From contig JAKSQO010000033.1 of the NCBI GenBank assembly GCA_024404095.1, positions 1 through 35,851 on the forward strand: DNA of 35,851 nt. Reading direction: 5' to 3'. The DNA is from Clostridia bacterium. Its GTDB lineage: Bacteria; Bacillota; Clostridia; Oscillospirales; Acutalibacteraceae. How positions within the stretch are numbered: the first letter of the stretch is position 1; every line of letters begins with the position of its first letter. Below, piece after piece: positions 24,723 through 33,800 of this stretch. Both the position numbers and the translations under genes were made by a program. Under the pieces are notes generated by a model. The model was not told the origin of the DNA, did not search any database, and saw only the letters and a program-made list of their open reading frames with translations.

Positions 24723-27275
24723 TTATTCCTTATCAAAATTTATCGGTTCGATTTTAGGAGTTTTATCCTTTATTTCGGAAAGAACTTCTCCGATTTTAGC
24801 GTGAACAGCATCGACCTCACGCTCAAATTCGGCTGCCGACATACGCAGAACACCGTATCTGACAGCCGACAGCTGAATAAGTCCGTCCGAGGTGACAACG
24901 CGAACACGGTCATTTTTGCCTATCTTTGATATCAGCTTTTCAATATATACGTCCCCGAGCTCACGTTCCTTAGTGAACGCAACATGGATGTTGTGAAAAT
25001 CAAATCTTTTGCCCGTGTTGCCGGGAACCTTGTATGCGTCAAAAACAAGCACAACTTCATTCTTAGTGAATGCGGCATAGTTGCACAGTATGTGCATCAG
25101 CCTTTCACGCGCTGATTCAAGATTGTCCTGCGCAAGTGAACTCAGGTCATCCCACGCGAAAATAACATTGTATCCGTCAACAAGCAGATATTGCTTTCTG
25201 TCGGGAATGACTACCGCTTTTTCCTCGTCAGGTGTGTCGCTTTTCGGTCGGTAGAGATTGTATTTTACCGGGCCGAACTCACGCTCCATAATTGCCTCAA
25301 GCTCTTTGTCGTCAATGTGCAGATTACGGTGATTGACCTGCGGTGTGTACGGCTTTTTCTTTTTCAGACAGCTTTCAAGGTGCATATATTCGCTGACCTT
25401 ATCCCATTTAACGCCAAAACCGCCGCCGTGAGCGCAGAAAACGGAATCGGGGGTGTTATCAAGGTCGGCCTCGGGGGAGTAGTTGAACTCCTCAATCACT
25501 TTTTCAGCATTGTGACATTCGTTATAGCCTGCAAGCTCAAGACTCAGCCTGCCACGTCCGCCCGTATAAGCGGCAACCTCGGAGGCATAGCTGTTGAGCG
25601 TTGTTACGGGAGCGGTACCTCGCAGAATTGTCATTGCGCCCGAATCCTCGGGACTTTCAAATGTTCCCGAACGCATACGGATGTCGTTGATAGCTCTGCC
25701 AAGCTGTTCGGGCGGAAGCTCCAGGCGGAAATTATAGTACGGCTCAAGCAGCTTGCTTTCAGCCTGCATAAGTCCCTGCCGTACAGCACGGTAGGTTGAC
25801 TGTCGGAAGTCACCGCCCTCTGTGTGCTTTATGTGCGCTCTGCCTGCGGCAAGTGTGATTCGCATATCTGTTATCGGTGAGCCTGTCAGCACACCGAGAT
25901 GCTGCTTTTCGTTGAGATGCATAAGAATAAGTCTTTGCCAGTTGCGGTCGAGAGTATCCTCGCTGCAATCGGTTCTGAATTTCAGACCGCTTCCGAGCGG
26001 CAGCGGCTCCATAATCAGGTGAACCTCCGCATAGTGCCGAAGCGGCTCATAGTGACCTACACCCTCAACTGTGTTTTTAATCGTTTCCTTATATAATACA
26101 CGTCCCGAGTCGATTTCCACCTCAACGTCAAATCGCTCGGCAATCAGACTTTTAAGAATTTCAGTCTGAACCTCACCCATAAGACCAACGTGTATTTCCT
26201 GCAAGTGGCTGTTCCACGTTATTCTCAGCAACGGGTCTTCCTCTTCGAGAAGCTTCAGCTTAGGCAGCATAACCTTGGCGTCACAGCCCTCGGGGAGCAG
26301 AATCCTGTAATTCATAACAGGCTCAAGAACAGGATCGGATGACGGCGTTTCGTGTCCGAGTCCCTGACCGTTCTGTGTTGCGTTAAGTCCCATTACCGCA
26401 CAAACTCCACCTGCGGTAACCTCATCGGCTGTGGTAAATTTTGCACCCGAATAAATTCTGATCTGACCGACCTTTTCTTCTTTATCGCTGATTTTCAAGC
26501 TGTCGCGAACCTTAAGAGAACCGCCTGTGATTTTTATATGTGTGAGTCTGTTGCCCTGCGGGTCATGGCTGATTTTAAAAACCTTCGCACCGAAAACCTC
26601 GGGGTAGACAGATGGAGTGATATATTGTTCAAGACCGCTGAGAAGCTCGTCAACCCCGTCAATTTTCAGTCCCGAGCCGAAATAGCAGGGGAAGGCAAGT
26701 CTTTCTTTTATCAGCTCACAGATTTCATTGTTGTTTATTGCTTCACCGTTCAGATATTTTTCGAGCAAATCCTCACGGCACATCGCAAGTGCTTCATCCT
26801 TATCGGAGCGGAAATCAATACAGTTATCAGACAATTCCTCACGCAATTCGGACATCAGCTCTTCACGGCTTTTACGTGCGAAGTCCATTTTGGTAACGAA
26901 AATAAATGTCGGAACTCGGTAAACGGACAGCAGCTTCCAGAGCGTTCGGGTGTGAGCCTGAACGCCGTCAAGTCCGCTTATAACAAGAATCGCATAGTCA
27001 AGCACCCGGAGTGTGCGCTCGGTTTCTGCGGAAAAATCCACGTGACCGGGGGTGTCGAGCAGAGTAATTTCAAGCTCGCCGACATTCATTACCGCCTGAC
27101 TTGCAAAAATTGTGATGCCACGCTCTTTTTCAAGTGTGTGAGTGTCCATTGTAGTATCGCCGTGGTCAACACGTCCGAGCTTGCGAAGCCTGCCTGTCTG
27201 ATAAAGCATAGCCTCAGCAAGCGTGGTTTTGCCTGCGTCAACGTGGGCGAGAATACCGATAACTGATTTTTTCAT
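24723..27275 (-). CDS. EF-G/TetM-like ribosomal GTPase fused to a YacP/Rae1-type NYN endonuclease domain
   Basis: An 850-residue fusion. The first ~640 residues are a translational GTPase of the EF-G/ribosomal-protection type: P-loop AHVDAGKT (10-17), RGIT (52-55), DTPGH (74-78) and TKMD (128-131, the NKxD motif with Thr for Asn), then domains II to V. After a linker with a HGGGFGVKW segment, residues about 694-835 are a NYN domain matching YacP/Rae1: LLVDGYNVI with D700, VFDAYKV with D746, FTKERELGD with D775, and VTSDG with D797. Rae1 of B. subtilis is an endonuclease that cuts mRNA in the ribosomal A site, the site bound by EF-G and TetM. The fusion therefore suggests ribosome-directed mRNA cleavage or rescue (inference). 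The ATG is 9 nt after the GH3 stop, with an agaggt ribosome site. It should not be read as tetracycline resistance from similarity alone. Confidence 0.88.
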   Translation of the reverse strand: MKKSVIGILAHVDAGKTTLAEAMLYQTGRLRKLGRVDHGDTTMDTHTLEKERGITIFASQAVMNVGELEITLLDTPGHVDFSAETERTLRVLDYAILVISGLDGVQAHTRTLWKLLSVYRVPTFIFVTKMDFARKSREELMSELREELSDNCIDFRSDKDEALAMCREDLLEKYLNGEAINNNEICELIKERLAFPCYFGSGLKIDGVDELLSGLEQYITPSVYPEVFGAKVFKISHDPQGNRLTHIKITGGSLKVRDSLKISDKEEKVGQIRIYSGAKFTTADEVTAGGVCAVMGLNATQNGQGLGHETPSSDPVLEPVMNYRILLPEGCDAKVMLPKLKLLEEEDPLLRITWNSHLQEIHVGLMGEVQTEILKSLIAERFDVEVEIDSGRVLYKETIKNTVEGVGHYEPLRHYAEVHLIMEPLPLGSGLKFRTDCSEDTLDRNWQRLILMHLNEKQHLGVLTGSPITDMRITLAAGRAHIKHTEGGDFRQSTYRAVRQGLMQAESKLLEPYYNFRLELPPEQLGRAINDIRMRSGTFESPEDSGAMTILRGTAPVTTLNSYASEVAAYTGGRGRLSLELAGYNECHNAEKVIEEFNYSPEADLDNTPDSVFCAHGGGFGVKWDKVSEYMHLESCLKKKKPYTPQVNHRNLHIDDKELEAIMEREFGPVKYNLYRPKSDTPDEEKAVVIPDRKQYLLVDGYNVIFAWDDLSSLAQDNLESARERLMHILCNYAAFTKNEVVLVFDAYKVPGNTGKRFDFHNIHVAFTKERELGDVYIEKLISKIGKNDRVRVVTSDGLIQLSAVRYGVLRMSAAEFEREVDAVHAKIGEVLSEIKDKTPKIEPINFDKE

Positions 27276-27284
27276 TCTGACCTC

Positions 27285-29660
27285 TTAATCTTTTGTATGT
27301 TTAAGGCAGAGCTTCAACGTGTTTTTTGCACAACGCTGAATTTCTGCGAGTGTTATTCCGTCTTCTTTGCCGACACTTTTGAAAAGTGTGCCGTCATTTT
27401 TCTTCTTTGCAAACATGGATTTTCCGTTTACACCCGGCATAAGCACATCAACCTGAGCACGAACACGGTACGCGCTGTCATGAAGCAGCGGAAACTCGGG
27501 ACTTTGCGTGTGCTTAACCCACCAGTCTGTCATAACACAGCCGTCGAATTCCCATTCTTTTCTCAGAACTGTGGTGACAAGATCATAGTTGTTGTAGCTG
27601 AAAACAGAGTTTATTTTATTATAAGACGTCATAATGCAGTCGGGCTGTGATTCCTTAACTGCGATTTCAAAGCCCTTGAGATAAATCTCTCTCAAAGCTC
27701 TTTCACTGACGCGTGAATCATTCTGATTTCTGCAAACCTCCTGGTTGTTGCAGGCAAAATGCTTCGGGCAGGCACTTCCGCCGTGCGACTGAATTCCGCG
27801 GATAACGGATGCTGCCATTTTTCCGCTGACAAACGGATCTTCGGAAAAATATTCAAAGTTTCGTCCGCACAGAGGGTTGCGGTGAATGTTCATACCGGGG
27901 GCAAGCAGTATATCTGACCCCGCCTCTGCCATTTCATCCGAAACAAACGAATAGAGCTTTTCTGCAAGCTTTTTATTCCACGATGCGGCAATGCATACGC
28001 CTGTCGGAAGAAGTGAACGCTTGACTGTCATTCTTATTCCGGCGGGACCGTCGGTGCAGGTGAGGGGAGGAACACCCTTGGCACGAAGTGACGGAAGAAT
28101 ACCGCCGAAAACACCTGCGTTTCCGCTCGCACCGAGGGGACTGTTCATAATAAAATCTCCACGGGTAAGAGCCTCAAGCTCATTATTGTCAAGCTGTGCG
28201 ATGAATTCATCTATGCTTATTTTGCCGTTTTTGACATCGGCAAGAGTTTTGCTTCTGTTTTCTGTTCCCTCAATTTCTTTCGGAAGTCTTTCAATTATAC
28301 GACCCTTAAGTTTAGTATCTTTTCTTTTTATTCTGCCGCTGAGTGAGCTGAAATCATCCTTTACGCCACAGACGTTTTCAAGCTTCTGAACGGTGTATTC
28401 ATTTTCAATACGGAAACAGCCGACCTCAATACCGCCTCTTACGCAATCCGAAACAATAAACCTGTATTCGCCCTCCTGCATAATATATGATGCGGATTGT
28501 TCGTTATAGCTTGAAATCGCATAGGCAGAAACGGTAAACTCAATTATCTGTGTTTCATCGGGTTGGAGCAGGTTGGTTTTTTCAAAACCGCAGAGTATTC
28601 GTTTAGCGGTTTTTATTTCTCCGTCAGGCTGTTCACAGTAGAGCTGTATGACCTGCTTACCTGAAGTTGTACCTATGTTGGTAACCTTAACTGAAATTGA
28701 TATTTCATCATCAGCTTTATAAAAAGATAGCTTTTCAGTATTAAAATCAGTATAGCTCAGACCGAAGCCGAACGGATAAAGAACCTTTTCGGGGGAAAAT
28801 GTTTCAAAATAACGGTAGCCGACAAATATATCCTCGGTGTAGTTATTGAATTCTCTGCCGCCGAAATCCTTGGCAGACGGATAGTCGATATAATCCTTTG
28901 CGATTGTGTCGGTAAGATGTCCGCAGGGATTAACCTTTCCTGTCAGAACATCGGCAACCGCGTTACCGCTTTCCATACCGCCCTGAAACGCATAAACAAT
29001 TGCGGAAATCTTATCGCCGTAGCTGTAAATTTTTCGCATATCAATAATGTTTCCGCAGTTCAGTACAATAACTGTATGCATAAAGCGCTTTGTGAGCATA
29101 TCAAGCAGCCTGACTTCATTGTCGGTCAGATAATAACTGCCCTTGGTCAGCTTATTTTCTCTGTCCTCACCTGCGGCTCTGCCGATAACCATGACGGCTG
29201 TTTCTGTGTCACAGGCAACCGATTTCAGCATATCAAGCGAAGGTACAGGCTCATTGAAGCTGTACGGCCAATGACCCCAGAAGCCTTCGTCGGCAGGATG
29301 CTTCTTTATGTACTTCTTATAATAATCTATCGGAATTGTGTTCAGCGTTACTTTTTCGTTTTTATCAAGTGCGTCAAGAAGATTAACCTTGTACGGTGCG
29401 TTTACATCACCGCCGCTTCCGTAGCCACAGCAGAACCAGTCAATCTGACATCTGCCGAAGAGAGCAATGCTGCCGCTGAGGGGGAGTGTGCCGTCATTTT
29501 TTAACAAAACGACACCGTCTGCCGCCATTTGCCGCATTAGAGCCTTTGCGTTGTCGGGTACGTCGTACGGTTCGTTGGCACGAATGGAATCTTCCTGTGA
29601 AAGTCCGTTGCCGAATATTTTTAAAGCGGAGCGGGCCGCTTTGTTAAAGAGTCTGTTCAT
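27285..29660 (-). CDS. Glycoside hydrolase family 3 beta-glycosidase with permuted domain order
   Basis: A 791-residue GH3 enzyme from the ATG at 29660, which has a ggtgat ribosome site; the frame stays open 139 codons further upstream but that part is not protein-like and covers the promoter. The domain order is reversed relative to most GH3 enzymes. The C-domain comes first (MRQMAADGVVLLKN... from about residue 45), a fibronectin-III-like domain follows (EISISVKVTNIGTTSGKQVIQLY), and the catalytic TIM barrel is last. In the barrel are DGPAGIRM, APGMNIHRNPLCGRNFEYFSEDP, PKHFACNNQE and VMTDWW with the nucleophile D712. This permutation is known from Ruminococcus and Butyrivibrio beta-glucosidases. 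No signal peptide is seen, so it probably hydrolyses imported beta-glucosides. It is followed at 9 nt by the GTPase-NYN gene. Confidence 0.93.
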   Translation of the reverse strand: MNRLFNKAARSALKIFGNGLSQEDSIRANEPYDVPDNAKALMRQMAADGVVLLKNDGTLPLSGSIALFGRCQIDWFCCGYGSGGDVNAPYKVNLLDALDKNEKVTLNTIPIDYYKKYIKKHPADEGFWGHWPYSFNEPVPSLDMLKSVACDTETAVMVIGRAAGEDRENKLTKGSYYLTDNEVRLLDMLTKRFMHTVIVLNCGNIIDMRKIYSYGDKISAIVYAFQGGMESGNAVADVLTGKVNPCGHLTDTIAKDYIDYPSAKDFGGREFNNYTEDIFVGYRYFETFSPEKVLYPFGFGLSYTDFNTEKLSFYKADDEISISVKVTNIGTTSGKQVIQLYCEQPDGEIKTAKRILCGFEKTNLLQPDETQIIEFTVSAYAISSYNEQSASYIMQEGEYRFIVSDCVRGGIEVGCFRIENEYTVQKLENVCGVKDDFSSLSGRIKRKDTKLKGRIIERLPKEIEGTENRSKTLADVKNGKISIDEFIAQLDNNELEALTRGDFIMNSPLGASGNAGVFGGILPSLRAKGVPPLTCTDGPAGIRMTVKRSLLPTGVCIAASWNKKLAEKLYSFVSDEMAEAGSDILLAPGMNIHRNPLCGRNFEYFSEDPFVSGKMAASVIRGIQSHGGSACPKHFACNNQEVCRNQNDSRVSERALREIYLKGFEIAVKESQPDCIMTSYNKINSVFSYNNYDLVTTVLRKEWEFDGCVMTDWWVKHTQSPEFPLLHDSAYRVRAQVDVLMPGVNGKSMFAKKKNDGTLFKSVGKEDGITLAEIQRCAKNTLKLCLKHTKD

Positions 29661-29676
29661 ATTATCACCGCATACT

Positions 29677-29705
29677 ATTTTAATATTAAAACTAAATAAA
29701 GTCAA
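29677..29705 (-). promoter_or_regulatory. Sigma-A promoter of the GH3 gene
   Basis: On the minus strand TTGACT (29705-29700) and TAAAAT (29682-29677) are spaced by 17 nt. The leader to the ATG at 29660 is very short, about 10 nt. Confidence 0.65.
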
Positions 29706-29710
29706 ACATC

Positions 29711-29739
29711 TTGACAAATATAATCGTGAATAGTAGAAT
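29711..29739 (+). promoter_or_regulatory. Sigma-A promoter of the ThuA-like gene
   Basis: TTGACA (29711-29716) and TAGAAT (29734-29739) are spaced by 17 nt. Only 5 nt separate its -35 box from that of the divergent GH3 promoter, so one regulator could control both. Confidence 0.75.
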
Positions 29740-29771
29740 TTTATCAAATGAATCGAAAAGGAGATTTGATT

Positions 29772-30500
29772 ATGATAAATGTTACCGTATGGAATGAACA
29801 CATTCAGGATAAAAGTCAGGAGAATGTTCTTAAGGTATATCCTGACGGAATGAATGCGTGTATAGCAGGATTTCTCGGCGAAGAGACTGATTTTAATGTC
29901 AGATGCGCAACGCTTGATGAACCCGAATGCGGACTGCCCGACGAGGTTCTCGACAACACAGATGTGCTTATCTGGTGGGCACATTGCGGACATGAGCAGG
30001 TTCCCGATGAGCTTGTCAAAAAAATTCATGACAGAGTTCTGCGCGGAATGGGAATTATTCTTCTCCATTCTGCTCATTATTCAAAAATATTTCAGAGTCT
30101 TATGGGTACAACCTGTTCACTCTGCTGGCGTGAGGGTGACCGTGAGCGTCTGTGGAATATCAATCCTTCACACCCGATTGCAAAAGGCATCGGAAATTAT
30201 GTCTATCTTGATGTTGAAGAAATGTATGGTGAGCGTTTCGACATTCCTCAGCCTGACGAGCTTGTTTTTCTTGGATGGTTCGGTGGCGGCGAGGTAATCC
30301 GCGCAGGCTGTTGCTGGAACAGAGGCCTCGGCAAGGTGTTCTATTTTCAGCCGGGTCATGAATCAAATCCGACTTATCACAATAAAGATATACAGAGGAT
30401 TATCAAGAATGCGGTCAGATGGGCAGAACCTGCTTTTATCCGACAGGAACCGATTGACGCTCCTCATGTTGAATCTCCTGAAAAGCTGTTAAATAAATAA
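29772..30500 (+). CDS. ThuA-like domain protein
   Basis: A 242-residue protein of the ThuA/trehalose-utilisation family, which has a class I glutamine-amidotransferase-like fold. The ATG at 29772 is chosen because aaaggag (29756-29762) lies 9 nt before it; an in-frame ATG at 29748 lacks a site. Landmarks are DVLIWWAHCGHEQVP, LHSAHYSKIFQSLMGT, the SHPIAKGI segment and VFYFQPGHESNPTYHN near the end. Family members occur in sugar catabolic operons, often with Gfo/Idh oxidoreductases in pathways through 3-keto sugars; their exact activity is poorly defined. It is cytoplasmic, divergent from the GH3 gene and followed by a terminator. A role with the GH3 substrate is inferred from position only. 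Confidence 0.85.
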   Translation: MINVTVWNEHIQDKSQENVLKVYPDGMNACIAGFLGEETDFNVRCATLDEPECGLPDEVLDNTDVLIWWAHCGHEQVPDELVKKIHDRVLRGMGIILLHSAHYSKIFQSLMGTTCSLCWREGDRERLWNINPSHPIAKGIGNYVYLDVEEMYGERFDIPQPDELVFLGWFGGGEVIRAGCCWNRGLGKVFYFQPGHESNPTYHNKDIQRIIKNAVRWAEPAFIRQEPIDAPHVESPEKLLNK

Positions 30501-30503
30501 GAC

Positions 30504-30540
30504 AAAAAGGGCATACTGCATAGTGTGCCTTTTTTCTGTA
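30504..30540 (+). terminator. Intrinsic terminator after the ThuA-like gene
   Basis: A 13- to 14-bp stem with two G-U pairs (about 30504-30517 with 30521-30534) and a short loop runs into a T tract. Confidence 0.88.
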
Positions 30541-30819
30541 TATAATAGCGTCATATGTTGTGGTTTTTGTGCTGCCATTTGTCAATAATTGTGTATTTGG
30601 TTTATATGACATTTTTATCAGTTTTAATTTGTATAATATCACTAAAGACAAAAACAATGACAGAAACGAGGCTATTTGTTTGTGCAACTTTTTCTGTATT
30701 ATTCTCTTTTTTTACATTTAATTCAGTTGACTTTTTTCATGCTTTTATATATAATCTAATTGTCATATTATACGTGTTAATGCGTATTTTTGCGACTAAT
30801 ATTTAGGAGGTAAACAAAA
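30541..30819 (+). other. AT-rich intergenic region with the promoter of the giant repeat protein
   Basis: The 280-nt region between the terminator and the next gene is T-rich on the plus strand. Besides the promoter at 30727-30755, it has a lone TATAAT at 30632-30637 without a -35. An open frame of 83 codons (30555-30806) is hydrophobic but lacks a ribosome site. I see no RNA gene here. Confidence 0.6.
30727..30755 (+). promoter_or_regulatory. Sigma-A promoter of the giant surface protein gene
   Basis: TTGACT (30727-30732) and TATAAT (30750-30755) are separated by 17 nt. The leader is about 58 nt and ends in an aggaggt ribosome site 8 nt before the ATG at 30820. Confidence 0.8.
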
Positions 30820-33800
30820 ATGGCAAATAGTAGACGCGTTTTAAGCGTTGTGCTGTCTATTGTTATGGTTCTTACCATAATTCCTATGGGCTTATTCAGC
30901 ACAGCAAGTGCCGTTGTTGCTGCAAATGATGCAGTACTCGACACAGCTACTAGTTTGGATAACGGTACAGGTAAGCTTGTAACACCTATCGTTACCCTTG
31001 TGTCCACACCGGTTTTCCGAATCGCAAACAGCGGCAATGTATTCCTCGGCGGTAATACACTTGTTCCTGCAACTGATTCAGGTCTTCCGGAAATTACAGG
31101 TAATTACACATCTCAGTACTATGCAGGTGAGACACCTCACGGATATACAGTTGTACTTACATCTGATAAGGTTCTTGCAGGTACTCCTTCATTGGGATGT
31201 AGCGTACCCGGTGTAACAATTTCTGCACCCGTAAAGAGCGGAAATACTTACACATGGACAATCACAAACGGTTCAGCATCCTTTAGCGTTGGTGAAGTTC
31301 AGTTCACAGCTGATTATACATACAGCTATACTGATTCACTTTCAGGCAAGAGTGTTACAACTCAGTATAATGCATATTCATCAAGCTATGCTGAGAACGT
31401 AACAAACGGTGCAGGTATGCTTCTTTACCGTACACGTAAGGCTGCGGGTACAGCTCATGAGCGTGAGCACATGAAGTTCCTTCACAGAATTCTCGGTGCT
31501 AATACATACGCATCATTCACAGGCGGCTCAACAGCTTATGAGGCAGGTTATTTTAACTTTGTATCAAACGGCTGGCAGTCAGGCTCTTATGTAGGTATGC
31601 ACTATAAAGACGGCGATAATGACTCCAGTGACGGTACAGAGTACTATTCATCAGGTCTTGACAGACGTGCACTTGCTACAACATATGTTGACCGTGACGG
31701 TTCAGCAGGCGCACCGCTTTCAAGAAACAATCTCCGTTACTCATTCTATGAAGCAGAAAACAGAAGTAACTATAAGCGCTATGTACGTGGACTTATTGTT
31801 ATTCCCGGACTTTCAGGCTTCAATGTTGATACAACTCACAACAATGCCGCAGGTACTCAGATCGGTCTTGACGAAATTACAAGTGGTATTGAGGTTAACG
31901 GAAATAGTGAAACACACTTCAACATGACAGGTTCAACATACAACGATGCTGCAACTCAGGCAGAAAACGGCAACCTTGTCAGCCAGTATACAGTTATCGG
32001 TAATGCCGGTACTACATATTCAAAGACAGACCGTATTTCAAACTCTAAGATCGGTGTATCTCTTGAAATCCAGTCATATGATAAGTCAGAGCTTCGCGCA
32101 TTCCTTAATGAGCTTCTCTGCACAGACCAGTATGAACCCACTTCACCGGCACTTGATTCAGGTATCGGTATCAATCCTCAGGGTTCTCAGAATACAAACT
32201 GGTATAAGGCAGGCTTCTCATCATATATTGATGCACTTCATGCGGCTCAGAGAATCATCGCTAAGCCTGATACAAACCAGAACGAAATCGACCTTGCTTA
32301 CACAAACCTTGAAACAGCAGTTGCAGGTCTTGAGGTAAGAGAGGCTGACACAACTCAGCTTGACCTTGCTCTTGCAGAGTTTGCACAGAAGGATGCATCC
32401 AAGTACACAGATGATGCTTGGAACGCAGTTCTTGATGCATATGATGCAGCAGTTGCTACAGACGGCTACAGCGTTTTCTATCAGTGTGCAGTTGATAAGG
32501 CTGTTGACGATCTCAATAAGGCTCTTGCAGCTCTTGAGAACAACTATGCTGAGGCTGACTGGAGCGAAGTTGACGAGCTTATCGAAGTATACGAAGAGCT
32601 TGGCGCAGATGCATTCGCAGGCAGCACATTCAAGTATACAACAGATTCATGGAATCTCCTCAGAGACGCTGTTACATATGCTCAGAACGAGAAGGACAGC
32701 GGCAATTATAAGGTAACAGAGCAGGCTCTTATCCACGCAATGGCAGTTGCTATCGCAGACGCTATTGACGGACTTCAGCCCGCAGGTGCAGACTATACTG
32801 CGTACGATGCACAGGTAGCAAGATACAACGATACAGTTCTTCCTCAGAAGGCAGCTATCGAGGCTTCTCTTGCAGCTGCAGGTATTGACCTTGCAACACT
32901 TGGTATCGCAAATATCTATGATGCAACATCATGGAAGAGAGTTCAGGCTAACCTTAATATCGACCGTGACTACAAGTATTATGAGCAGGAAGATGTTGAC
33001 GATTACACAGCAGCTCTTAAGAAAGCTATTGATAACCTTACACTTGTAAACGCTGTTTACGCAGGCGTTGACGATGCTCTTGAACTTGCAGATGCTGAAG
33101 ATTCTTCATGGTACACTGCAGAGTCATGGGCAGTCCTTGAGGATGCTGTCGGAGCAGTAGTTGAAGGCTACAAGATTGATAAGCAGCCTGAGGTTAACGC
33201 AATGGCACAGGCTATCCTTGATGCTCTTGACGGTCTCGAAGAGGCTGATGCAAACTATGATGAGTTTGACAGACTTGCAGCTATTGTTGACGGTCTTGAT
33301 GCAAGCATCTACACCGAAGATTCATACAACGCAGTAGTAGCAGCAGTTGACAACATCTATAACAATCATTATAACCATACTGCTAAGGAGCAGGCTGTTC
33401 TCAACACAGAGGTTGCTAAGATTCAGACAGCAATCAACGCCCTTGTTGAGCTTCCGGCAGATTACACAGCAGTTGACGCGGCTATTGCAAGATGGAACAA
33501 CTTTGCTGATAAGGATAAGTACACAGCAGCAAGTGTTGCTGAGGTCGGCAGAGTAATCGGTCTTGTTGACAGAACAAAGAAGATTTCACAGCAGGCAGCA
33601 GTTGATAAGATGGCAGAGGATATCAATGCAGCTATTGACAATCTTCAGGCTAAGCCCGCTGATTACAGCGCACTTAAGACAGCTCTTCAGAATGCAAAGG
33701 CTGAAGTTACAAAGCAGAATTCATTTGCTGCAAATAACGGCGGCAAGGGCTTCTACACAGCAGATTCATTTGCAGCACTTACAGCAGCAGTTGCGGCTGT

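Noticed and set aside
26352..27266. 304-codon open frame antisense to the GTPase gene
   Set aside because: Its sequence is the reverse reading of a clearly coding gene with biased codons, and it shows no ribosome site or domain.
24723..27275. Labelling the GTPase as a tetracycline-resistance protein
   Set aside because: The similarity is to the EF-G/TetM fold in general; the NYN fusion and altered G4 motif set it apart, and there is no mobile element or regulatory leader of the tet(M) kind.
29661..30077. 139-codon upstream extension of the GH3 frame
   Set aside because: It covers the promoters and the opposite-strand ThuA start, has low-complexity composition, and the ATG at 29660 has a good ribosome site.
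30555..30806. 83-codon hydrophobic open frame before the giant protein gene
   Set aside because: It has no ribosome site, lies on T-rich DNA that gives hydrophobic codons by chance, and contains the promoter of the next gene. A real small membrane protein cannot be fully excluded.
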